Source: Halichondria panicea | Lineage: Eukaryota > Porifera > Demospongiae > Suberitida > Halichondriidae | Length of the DNA stretch: 64,000 nt | NCBI RefSeq assembly: GCF_963675165.1 | Contig: NC_087379.1 | Span: 7,036,339-7,100,338 of the forward strand | Direction: 5' to 3' | Shown: positions 1 through 10,686 of the stretch, piece by piece | Numbering within the stretch: the first letter of the stretch is position 1 | Layout of the letters: each line of letters starts with the position of its first letter | Notes under the pieces: model-generated | Database searches by the model: none | What the model saw: only the letters and a program-made list of their open reading frames with translations | Told to the model about the DNA's origin: nothing | Translations under genes and position numbers: made by a program

Positions 1-1987
1 ATATGAACAAGTCCCTCGTCCTCAATCCTGTTGTAGCTGATGTCCAGATCACTGAGGGGAGTGTTGTGTTGGAGCAGGACTGACAGGTGGCGGGCACCAT
101 CTCGAGACAGGGAATTGCTACACACATTATAAACTCATATCAGAAGGCCAGATAAGAAAATGTCTATAAAGAAAGTATTTTTAAAAAGTGAAACTGATTT
201 TTTGCCCTGTTTCAACAGGACATAGTGGTACCCACCAGCTGATATTCAGGCAGGTGAGGGTGGTATTCTCCCTGAGCATTCTGCAGAGCCACTCCACTCC
301 AGTGTCAGTCATGGCGTGCTTGCTCAGGTGCAACTCTCTCAGTGTACTGTTCACCTGCATGGAAGAGAGGACAAATGAACGCTAAGCACATTCAGTGGTT
401 TTACAGTCTATGGTACACGGTGAACAGACTAGCTTCTTATTGAACACGGCCCGTACAAGCTAATAGTCCCAAAAATCCCCTATATGCATGTACATACTTA
501 ATATTCACTAAAACATACAATGATAATCGTATAAATTGCATAATTGCTCCACGCAAATAAGTCGTACATCATACCGTATAGCGCGAAATTTTCGAGGCAC
601 TTATATTTCGTGGATTAGCCTCTAAAAGCTATTTCGTTGCACAATGTTCGCGGAATGACTGCTTACCGGAAGCCACGCCTTTAAATCTATGCATGCTATA
701 TCAATTTTCGTGGACTTAATTTTCGTGTAGGATTCTAACCCACGAAATCCGCGAAAATTAAGCCCCTCGAAAATTTCGCGCTATACGGTACGTAGTTAAA
801 ATTGTATATTCAATGAGGTCACTTTTATACTCGCCTGTAGCATTCTACTGATGTGAATAGTGGTCTCCTCCAGTTTACTGTGTAGCAGAGGTCGTGAGAG
901 GTCAATGGAGGTTAGCGACTGGTTCCCTTGCAGCACTGTAGCCAATGCTATCACAGAGTCAGTGTCCAGGTCAGTAGCAGACAGGCTCAACTTTCGCAGG
1001 GATTTGTTTACCTGTAGCATTGACGCTAGGCTAATACCACCTCTGTGCCCAATCTTGCATCCGTCCAAAATGAGAGTAACGAGTGAATCATTGAACTGTG
1101 GTGCATGGGAATTCTTAGAAGAGGTATAATATCTACATGTACTAACCTGTAGCGCTGTTGATAATGTCTCTGCTCCTGCACACTCTATGTCATTGTAGCT
1201 CAGATTGATGGTTTGTAGAGTGGAGTTAGGTGTCTGAAAACCATGGTATTATATCAAGGTTGTTAACGATTATTGAAGTGATCTTGTGAACAATCTGTAC
1301 ATATAGTACATGTAGCTAACGTTTTTACCTTGAGGCATTCTGCCAAATAGTCAGCACTGGTGTCAGTCAGGGAATTGTAGCTCAGATCAATAGAGGTAAT
1401 TTTTGATGGCTGGCAATCTCCAACGGCTTTCATTAAAATATCTATATCCTGCGGCACAAAAAGTGATGGTACAAGCAGTCCAGCAAAAATGGTTACCTCA
1501 TCATGCAGGTGATCTTCAGAGAACGGTGGAAGATTTCCCCTCAGGACTAGTGCAGCACCATCTGTGCTGCAATAAAAGTATAGCTACATGTACCTACCAG
1601 CCTTGAAACAAAAATAACTTTATCCACATGGACACGTAACGCACCTTTGAAAGGATTGTACAAAAGGTAATCCCTATCGAGGTACCTACACCACATGGTT
1701 GCTAATTAACATAGCTAATTAGATTAACGATATGCCCGGATATAGATCACGTGCATGCTATAACAAAAAACAACATAGGGGCAGTTAATTGTCTGATGGG
1801 GTAGACCATAAGTACTCGAGTTTAACTTATTATTATAATACTAGCACTGCTCCAATGCTACTTACCTGTCTATGTCCACCAGTTGAGCAAGAATATCTGT
1901 GTATCTGTCCTTTCTCGAGTATTCAGGTGCCTGGAAAGCAAAGGATTGCCACTTCTCAGTAAGAGCAGACGCTGTCTTGACTTCCAT
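1..1987 (-). CDS. Leucine-rich-repeat protein, 5' part (runs off the left edge)
   Basis: Seven exons read on the minus strand: 1866-1987 (ATG at 1987), 1497-1566, 1329-1448, 1147-1233, 835-1095, 236-354 and 1-117. Phases join cleanly. A non-repeat N-terminus of about 64 residues is followed by ribonuclease-inhibitor-type leucine-rich repeats with the recurring pattern LxxLDLSYNxL / TDxGAxxLAxxL. Most exons hold one repeat or a whole number of repeats, as in NLRC3-like and LRRC74-like genes. No NACHT or other signalling domain is visible, but the 3' end lies outside the window. The exon ending at 835 uses a GC donor (CAG|GCGAGT). Such repeats bind proteins; the partner is unknown. The intron between 354 and 835 carries a MITE. 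The gene is divergent to mS38, with 111 bp between start codons. Confidence 0.8.
572..790. mobile_element. MITE with TACCGTATAGCG inverted ends (intronic)
   Basis: The left end TACCGTATAGCGCGAAATTT is mirrored at the right end, which finishes CGCTATACGGTA. It lies in an intron of the LRR gene. The same ends recur at 26973-27157 and 28281-28491. At 26973 the paralogous empty site shows a TA target, so this is probably a Tc1/mariner-type non-autonomous element. Confidence 0.85.
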
Positions 1988-2098
1988 TGTGCATTACTTT
2001 TTCTATGGTGATAAAAAGGGGGAGGGGCTCAGTAAGCATGGACACGGTGCGCGTTATTTAGAAAACGTTAACAAATAATTTTGCTGGGAAGATCAAGA
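1988..2098. promoter_or_regulatory. Short divergent promoter region, LRR gene / mS38
   Basis: Only 111 bp separate the start codons of the LRR gene (minus) and mS38 (plus), so both 5' UTRs and core promoters must share this stretch. No clear TATA box is visible. The call rests on gene geometry only. Confidence 0.45.
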
Positions 2099-2524
2099 AT
2101 GGCTTTACTGAGGATTGGACTGCTCCATCAAAGATCCTCCTTGAGTATTCTACGCTATACAAGTGGACATACGTATGGGTGGTCTGACAGCCAGCCATCT
2201 TTGCAGTTACTCTCCGTGAGAATGGAACCACAGAAAATAAATTCTATGACCAACGAAACAAGCTTGTTGAATGTTCCCTCAACATTCAGTTGTTTTCGAT
2301 TAAATCATCTTTCCTTCAGAAATCTTGATCTCTCGTACGGTCTTCAAAATCCGATGGAAGAAATTTGTTTGTCTGAACTAGATTCTAATTTTCAGGCGGA
2401 GTCAAACGATGTGAGCTATTCTTGCCTCAGTGTACTAAAGCAGCGGCGAAAGAAAATGAAGAAGCACAAATACAAGAAATGGAGAAAAAGAATGAGATTC
2501 GTCAGAAAAGCACACGGAAGATAA
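2099..2524 (+). CDS. AURKAIP1: Mitochondrial small-ribosomal-subunit protein mS38 (AURKAIP1/COX24 family)
   Basis: Single-exon ORF of 141 residues starting at the ATG at 2099; the open frame extends further 5' but has no earlier ATG. The C-terminal 35 residues are highly basic: LKQRRKKMKKHKYKKW followed by RKRMRFVRKAHGR. This matches the C-terminal signature of the mS38/COX24 family (DUF1713), known in human as Aurora kinase A-interacting protein. The family is a mitoribosomal subunit that contacts 12S rRNA at the decoding region. The N-terminal 20 residues are hydrophobic and basic without acidic residues, consistent with a mitochondrial targeting peptide. The middle of the protein is poorly conserved in this family and gives no further support. 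Recognition rests on the C-terminus. Confidence 0.82.
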   Translation: MALLRIGLLHQRSSLSILRYTSGHTYGWSDSQPSLQLLSVRMEPQKINSMTNETSLLNVPSTFSCFRLNHLSFRNLDLSYGLQNPMEEICLSELDSNFQAESNDVSYSCLSVLKQRRKKMKKHKYKKWRKRMRFVRKAHGR

Positions 2525-2728
2525 AACTTATTAAATTGAATGTTTTATGAATCATAATAATGTTATGGCTTGTAAAAAATGTTTTGTTCGCCAAGTTTGG
2601 CACAATAATGTTTAAAACATAATGATCAGGGCTCGATAGAGTAGCATAGAAAAGAAGTAACATCAACCATCAAGAACTTAGGGAAAAAAAAAAAACATCC
2701 TTGGGATTATCAACTTGGAAAAAAAACA
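2525..2728. other. Spacer between mS38 and tRNA-Arg
   Basis: AT-rich 3' region of mS38 ending in an A-run near 2681-2697. Nothing else is recognisable. Confidence 0.4.
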
Positions 2729-2802
2729 CATCCCAGGTGGGACTCGAACCCACAACCTTTGAATTAGAAGTCCAATGCGCTAATCCATTGCGCCACTGGG
2801 AC
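2729..2802 (-). tRNA. tRNA-Arg (anticodon UCU)
   Basis: A 74-nt cloverleaf can be drawn on the minus strand. The acceptor stem GTCCCAG/CTGGGAT has one terminal G-U pair and the discriminator base is G. The D stem is GCGC/GCGC, the anticodon stem TTGGA/TTCAA surrounds loop CTTCTAA, and the T arm is GTGGG-TTCGAGT-CCCAC. The anticodon TCT reads AGA. A-box and B-box promoter sequences are intact, with no intron. A T-run follows within about 10 nt (the A-run at 2719-2726 on the plus strand) and would serve as a Pol III terminator. Confidence 0.95.
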
Positions 2803-3280
2803 GGTTATGAACTTGGTTCAGTATTTCTTTTATTTATCAGAAAAATTGCTTTTACACAACATTACATCACCAGTAAAGGAATTTTCTGCGCATGTCCATA
2901 TTGCACAACCACGCTGCCTACTCTCACTGACCCCCACCAGATTGGCTGACAACTGACTGAAAAGCTCACCTTATCAAGAAAGCAATACATTGACGAGGTA
3001 ATGTATAGCTTCAATGGAAGATCTACGTATGCACCAACTAGTAGTGGTCCAACTAGAGTGTAGGGTAGCTTGAGCTACGTACCACCCCTGTCATAAAGTT
3101 CTAGGTGTGGTCTGTTTGCCCTATTTTTTAAGGATGGTATATATATATATGGGGAAAAGTGGTTGAGCTCTGTAGTCTATAAAACATACTATATTGCGGT
3201 GTCCCGTACCGTAAGTATTGCATCATTCCGTTTAGTATTGATAAAAAATTATTATCTTGCTGGCCGGCCGTACAGGTGAA
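2803..3280. promoter_or_regulatory. Region upstream of eIF5A
   Basis: No gene is seen here. A TA-repeat TATA-like stretch (TATATATATATA) lies at about 3138-3149, some 130 bp upstream of the eIF5A start codon, and could be its core promoter. A TATA role is inferred from position only. Confidence 0.3.
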
Positions 3281-3849
3281 ATGGCGGATGGGGGTGATGA
3301 TACTTTCCAAGCAACTGATTCTGGATCTTCAAACACCTACCCCATGCAGTGCTCAACGCTGCGTAAGGGTGGGTTTGTTGTGATCAAGGGTCAGCCTTGT
3401 AAGATTGTCGAAATGTCTACTTCCAAGACGGGAAAACATGGCCACGCTAAAGTGCACATGGTGGCTCTCAACATATTTAACCAGAAAAAGTTAGAGGAGC
3501 TGTGTCCTTCCACCCACAATATGGACGTTCCCCACGTGAAACGTTCCGACTACCAGGTAATAATTATATAATGCTTAATGCTAACGTTTGATCAAATTAT
3601 GTGTGTCAATTTCCGTATTAATAGGCAATTTGCTTATTTTGTTAATCTCTGCAGCTTGTGGACATTGACGACGGTTACCTCTCTCTCATGGAAGACGATG
3701 GCACACAAAGGAGTGACATCAAATTACCTGATAGTGATCTTGGAAAAGAGATTCAGACGAAATTTGAAGCCGATGAGCAATTTATGGTCACTATTCTTGG
3801 TGCCATGGGGAAGGAACAGGCTATTGCTGTTAAGGCATTGACAAAGTGA
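3281..3849 (+). CDS. EIF5A: Translation initiation factor eIF5A (hypusine-containing)
   Basis: Two exons, 3281-3556 and 3655-3849, joined in phase 0, give 156 residues, the usual family length. The hypusination loop [12 protein letters not shown] is intact; the lysine in KTGKHG is the one modified by deoxyhypusine synthase and hydroxylase. The N-terminal SH3-like domain is followed by the OB-fold ([16 protein letters not shown] onward). eIF5A binds the ribosomal E site and promotes peptide-bond formation at stalling motifs and termination. The frame is open upstream of 3281 without another ATG, so this start is secure. The last codons are ALTK followed by TGA. An AATAAA signal lies at 4114-4119. 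The gene converges on the PRXL2B-like gene. Confidence 0.97.
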
Positions 3850-4110
3850 ACTGGATTAGGGCTGTTGTTAGTCTATACCACCCGTTTATTATTAGTATGA
3901 TGCATTTGTATTTTGATGTTACTTGTCTGCAATTGACTGAAATCAATGTTACATTGTAGGATAGTTTCATCATGGTTTTCTTGTCGAGAGATTTTTGATT
4001 GAATTATACCGTAAGAATCATTATTTTGTCGTAATTATGGTGTTAGAATTACGGAGTCCTTATACAACATGTATCAGTTAATTGTTAATCAACTATCAGT
4101 CTGTGAAGAA

Positions 4111-4119
4111 TTTAATAAA
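4111..4119. terminator. Overlapping convergent poly(A) signals
   Basis: The nonamer tttaataaa contains AATAAA on the plus strand (4114-4119), suitable for eIF5A. It also contains ATTAAA on the minus strand (4116 down to 4111), suitable for the PRXL2B-like gene about 200 nt after its stop. Both transcripts may use the same few bases. Confidence 0.5.
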
Positions 4120-4163
4120 ACAAGACAGCAGTTCTTATTTGTAAGTAATGAGTGATAAAAACT

Positions 4164-4211
4164 TCAAGAACGACTCACTTCCATTTATAGGAATTAGTGG
4201 GCGGCCATCAT
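4164..4211 (-). promoter_or_regulatory. Candidate SECIS element in the 3' UTR of the PRXL2B-like gene
   Basis: About 105 nt after the stop codon the minus strand reads ATGA (4211-4208). A GC-rich strand GGCCGCCCAC follows, then an unpaired TAA, a mini-stem TTCC/GGAA around a 7-nt loop, then GTG...GTCGTTC and TGA (4166-4164). The layout of ATGA, a stem of about ten pairs, unpaired AA and TGA resembles a form-2 eukaryotic SECIS. The stem as drawn has two mismatches, one bulged A and one G-U pair, so this is a candidate only. Position and spacing fit a SECIS that would recode the TGA at 5197-5199. Confidence 0.42.
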
Positions 4212-4315
4212 TAGTCACACAAAACAAACTTTAAAATGCAAAAAAAAAATTATACTAAACGATATTGTAAGCATACATTTGTAATCACACAAGATTTGAG
4301 GAAGTTTTTTTGTTG

Positions 4316-5486
4316 CTATTCTGTAGCTTGAACATCCTTAGCCGTGGCTTCTTTGTCCACTGGTGTGCCGGGACTATACATATTATGTAGTGTGTGTGAA
4401 AAAAAAAATTAATTATAATACGCAACGCCAACAACATAATAATAGCAACACACGCGTAGATGTACAACCACCAATGCAAGCCAGGCAGCATAATTTACAT
4501 GCTAATTTCTAACAAGTGCTATACTGTTATAGCTCACCTAGTAACTTCAGTGAGGCTGAGGGCGTTGAGGATAGCCTCGTTAGCAACATGATCACCGATG
4601 TCATTCTCGTGGTGATCGAGGAGCACCTGTTCACCACCTTTGGCAACGATGAGAGTGCCTCCATTTTGAAGGCCGTCACCAGAAAGGTTACCCTGGATAC
4701 TCTGTGCTTTCGCAGCAGATATAGCAGATCGAGTGATCTTTGTGAAGAGGGCCACCCAAATACTCAAAAAGTTGTAGCGCTTGTAGCCCAAGTCCTGATA
4801 CGTTTTCTTTCCCTTGTCAACAAAAACATCTGTGTGAGATAAAAACGGTAGGGGAGAGCAAAATAGTGTGAGGTGTGTGTGTGTGTGTGTGTGGGTGCGT
4901 ACGTACGTGTGTGTGTGTGTGTGTACTGATATGGAAGCTTGCCCCATGCAATACTTAGCAAAGATAATTTATTACTCCTGGTTACAGTTATCAAAACAAG
5001 CAACTGTTTTTACACACCATAAACACAAACATGTGAAGCCGCCACTGTAAAACATACCTCCTCCCTCAAAGAAATTCAACTCCACAAACTCTTCTGCCCC
5101 AAATTCTTCCAACCCAATTACCACCAAATCCACCCCATTAGCATCCATTGTCGGCCTGAGGGCATTCAGGTTCCTAGCCCCCAGCCGACACATTACTCAT
5201 CCAAACCGGCGCATGAAGTGGAGCACGACCGGCTTCTCTGTCCACAACGACTCCAGTGAAATAGACTGTAAAAAAAACAGCAGTATATAGTATATAGTAC
5301 GTGTCTCAGAGTTAATTAAATGTATAAACTAACTTCTTTCGTCTTCACATTGAGGAGCATGTTCTTAGAAATCTTAGGCAGAATGCCAGCATCAATCGCA
5401 GGCTCACTTGCTGTAGCCATGGTACAAGTTAGCAGAGAGAGAGGTGCTGGAACCAGGAGAGCTCTTAGTCTGACGGGTGTGAACAT
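4316..5486 (-). CDS. PRXL2B: Peroxiredoxin-like 2B / SelU-family selenoprotein (prostamide/PGF synthase type)
   Basis: Four exons: 5334-5486 (ATG at 5486, or the internal ATG at 5420), 5058-5265, 4538-4829 and 4316-4373. All phases match, giving 236 residues (214 from the later start). The protein is thioredoxin-fold AhpC/TSA-like. Landmarks are VVLHFMRRFG, the redox centre, CRLGARNL, DLGYKRYNFLSIW and IQGNLSGDGLQNGG, all typical of PRXL2B (FAM213B), which reduces prostaglandin H2 ethanolamide. In the family the redox centre is C-x-x-C; here the first Cys codon is an in-frame TGA, giving U-V-M-C. The rest of the frame is intact, which argues for selenocysteine rather than a pseudogene. The stretch before the second Met is hydrophobic and might act as a signal sequence. 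Divergent to LZIC, 207 bp between start codons. Confidence 0.85.
5197..5199 (-). other. In-frame TGA, probable selenocysteine codon
   Basis: The TGA follows RRFG and precedes V-M-C-R in exon 2. It falls exactly where PRXL2 proteins carry the first cysteine of C-x-x-C. Reading is open for 36 codons upstream in this exon and the previous one, and through two further exons downstream. The SelU family (SelU1-3, i.e. FAM213A, FAM213B, AAED1) is known to have Sec at this site in some animals. Confidence 0.82.
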
Positions 5487-6740
<1,254 letters not shown>

Positions 6741-6988
6741 AGCTAACCATGCAGAAATAATATTCAACATTATAATAATTATACATGCTTGTAGCTCTAG
6801 TCTGTGAGTATAATTATTTGTGATACATGATGTGTGTAATAATTATAATTATGTGTGTTCCCTAGCTTCTGATTTTTATACGTTTAACTTCCAATCTGAG
6901 ATAATTTATCATGACTGTGCAAAATAAAGCAATAATTATAGACTGAAGTATGTAACTTGTATAGCAGCTACCTATACACAGTACTAAG
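6741..6988. other. Convergent 3' region, LZIC / MYBBP1A
   Basis: AT-rich, no gene seen. A further AATAAA on the plus strand near 6924 may end longer LZIC transcripts. Confidence 0.4.
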
Positions 6989-9900
6989 TCATTTTTTGTG
7001 TTTTGTTCTTTTTCTCTTCTTGGATTTGCTGGTGAGCGCATCAATGGCTTCCAGATCTTCAGTAGACAGTTTATCAAAGGGGCTTTCCCCGCCGCCCACA
7101 TGTCCTCTCAGCACGGCCAGCATCTCGTACATCTGGGTCTGTAGCACGAGAGAATGGTGGAACATAATAATTAGTGAAATCACTTTTTTTATGAAGAACA
7201 CAGCATTTCCCAGATACATAATTATAATATAATAAAAAAAATAAAAAAAATGCACACACGTAAAAAGCTACGGGTACAACACACACAACGTATTGAACTG
7301 ACTGCATACACATACAGCATCTATTGGCTAGGGGCGTACATGTACTGTCAGTGCTGTTTTGGTTTAGCTCAAAGATATTATTATTGAGCTTTCAAGTACG
7401 TACAATATTGTATGATTATACTAGACACCAGCCGTACCTTCCTGAAGTAGTTGGCTGAGAGTGGCAAAAGTTCTATGAGCTTGGGAGCGAGGTGAACACC
7501 GAGACTCTGTACAGGAGGTTGAGTGTACACATGTGCTGCATGCATACACTCACAGCTGCACACTTACCGGGTACCTCTCAATATAGGTGGAGAAAAACAC
7601 TGGATTGATATTGGAGTTCCTATAAAAAAACAGTCAAAAATGTGGGCAGGCTCAAAAATTAAGCTTAGGGGAGGAGCTATACTGTGTTATATTTATGCTA
7701 CTGCTGTATACTTGCTTATAGTCTAAACGGGTCATAGGTCAGACTCACTTCTTGGTGACAAAGTCCGAGAGTGCACTAGCCAACCAGTCGGTCACCTGAT
7801 CCACATTCAGGTCACCATGCTCTAGTGACTGTGGCTCCTGCTCGACCTTCTTCCTCTTCCGTCCCGAGCGAGTGGTGAGTGGTGAGATGGCAGGGAGAGG
7901 GAGACTCGTAGCATTGCCACGGAGCACTCGTATGAGGAGGAGAAAGCTTTGTGTGAGGAGTGGGGCTGTGAGGGCGTTCGCTGTGTGGAGTGTATGTGGG
8001 GGTGGGAAGATTGAGACCAATTGTAACGATTCTTAGCTGTGTGGGTGTCAGCCGTACAAGGTTAAAATAGTTTAAAATTTTGTTTTAAATGCATAATTAA
8101 ATTTCTAATTACCTTTATTCAGGTGGTCCACCAGCTGGTGAAGATTGTCATGGATGCGCTTCAAGTCAATGTTTGTCTTAGGGTACTGCAAGTGAAAACG
8201 ATACATGTATATAAACTAACTCCAGGCAACATCACATGATCACTAACCTCCTTCATGTGACACAGCCTGTTCTTGAAGATCCCTTTAGCCTTATCAACGA
8301 GTGGGGCATGGTCTTTCTTACTCTGAGCGCCTTGGATCACCTCGTACAGGGGGACCACCACTTCCTGTGTTAAAGGAAGCTATTTATAATCACAGCTATC
8401 AAAAATATAATATCTCAAGCTCACCAGCACAAGAGGGTTGGTTGTCTCCTTGCGGATAAATGCCTCCACTAAACCGAGTACCCTCAACTTAAAATGAACG
8501 ACAGATTTCTCTTCGTCTATATAGTGGAAAAGAGGATATAAGGACAAATCATGTTACATTTTTCACTTGATCTCACCTTTCTTTGCCTTCTTCTGATGCT
8601 TGAGTGCGAACCTTGTCCTGAATACTTCAGCCAGGTCGTTGTCAATGGCTGCCATGACATCATCATCCACAGAGCCCCCACTCTACATACACATTATTAT
8701 AAAGTACAAATGACCAACAGGTTCAACAGGTTCAACTATTGCACCATTACACATACTTATGACATCATCATACACTAGCTTCCACCACTCTCTACACAGT
8801 TTAAGGACAAAGTTGACCACAACAGATTTTAGATAGCCACACCAAAGTACTGTATGTTCTAAGGAATGTATGCTGTCATAAAAACTATTACTGGACTCAC
8901 CTCGACGTCACTATCCATACCAGCTGCTCCGAGCGCCTTCCGTATATCAGCTCTGAACAGCGGGTCCACCACCTCATCACCGCCCACACTAGAGTCCTCA
9001 CCACTGTCACTAGCCTCACCATCATCACCACTGTCACCAGCATCACTACCGTCACCAGCATCACTGCCGTCATCACCAGAGTCACTCCCCTCCTCTCCGT
9101 CCACCTCCATGATGTCATCTTTGGATTGCTTTGGCTCCAGCACCTCTAGGATGAGCTTGAGTGAGTCTGTAGTCACGCAGTGGGTCAGCTGTTTGAACAC
9201 CTGCAAGGAAGCGGCCCTACATGCACTAGTATGGTCTCCTGGGTTTAATTGTGTATTGAGTGGGCATGTGAGAACTACTACACAATAACAAAGCGTGGTA
9301 CTAATAATCATGTTTGGCCCCCCTCTATAAACCACAGTCCTTTCAGCAAAGAATGTCTATAAGGATATCACTCATAATTTATACCTAAACTAAATAGCCT
9401 ATCACACACCCACCCACCCACACCACACACCCACACCACACACACATACACACACCTGCTCCACAACATTCCTCCATAGCTGTGATGAGTGAGAGAGCAG
9501 TCCGAGTAAGACATCAGTGAGCACGGCCATCCAACCAGGACCTTTGACTTTCTTAGGAGTCCTTCTCTTAACCAGCGACTGGCTCATCTCATTGAAGCAA
9601 ATGCTCAACTCCTGCATGTTCAATAGGGCTATATAAGTGGCTGTTTTTTTTTTCTAAATCAGGTGTGTTTTGGGAGCTAACTTTGAAGGGCCATAACTTG
9701 GATTGAGAATGTCCGATTTCAAAAATGTATATTTAGTAGCTTTTCGATATTGCTACTGTAACAATAATAATGTAAAAATCCTGAATGCTCAGTTTTATAA
9801 GAAGCTGTCTTCCATTACCACACAAACATTAGTCACTGACCTGCACAGTTTTACTCATTGAATCTCTCTCCTCTGTTGAAGTGAGTAACTGTAAACCAGT

Positions 9901-10619
9901 GGCAGAGAATAACAATAGGAAGGCCCTCTCCTCAGGAGTCAAACTCTCCTGCAATGGGGGGAGGGGGAGGTCAATACAGGTGGACTGAGACGTGAAACAA
10001 CGCGTAGCTGTACAAACCTTGCTTGTAAGAGAGGCAACGTGTTCGATTGAAGTAGCCCACGCTTCAAGAACCTGGGGGTAAAAACCAATAATGGCAGCAC
10101 ACACAAAGATACACACACACACTCACATCTTCTGCTAGCTCCTCTACCAGACACAATCCATCATTTGTCAACTCATCAACGTACTTAACCAGAGCAGACA
10201 GAAAGTAGCCACCATCTTCCATCACTCCAGGGATACCAGTAGTCCATCGTTTTTGACCCTGTTCCTCGGTAGCGGCCATTTTGTCTTCAGCAACAGAATC
10301 GGAGGAATTTTCGCTATTCGAGAGAGGAGTTTTTGTGAGGGCCAAGCTACTGAGGTCGGATATAGCGCTGGCCAGACGCTGAGAGAGAGTTTGACGTATG
10401 GAGCTTGAGAAGGGAACATCAGGAGAACACTTCAGTAGCTCCTGTGGTAGGGGCTTCTTCGAGGAAGGAGGAAGTTGAAACAGTGAGAACAGGAGCAGGG
10501 TTTTGGTGGCTTTCAGAATCCATGTAGAATGCCGGGGCAGTTTACGCTGTCTGAGAATGAGTAGGATCTCGTCCACGGCCCACAGCTGTACCGAGTGAGT
10601 GTCAGCACCAACACCATTG

Positions 10620-10686
<67 letters not shown>

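Noticed and set aside
1012-1068. Possible extra splice donor (CAG|GTAAAC at 1012) in the LRR exon
   Set aside because: Read-through continues in good LRR pattern for two more repeats, so the long exon 835-1095 is preferred.
2701-2949. ORF spanning the tRNA gene
   Set aside because: It reads through a clear tRNA-Arg on the other strand; such ORFs arise by chance.
4285-4491. Minus-strand 68-residue ORF with a hydrophobic segment
   Set aside because: It overlaps the last exon and intron 3 of the PRXL2B-like gene in another frame; a chance reading.
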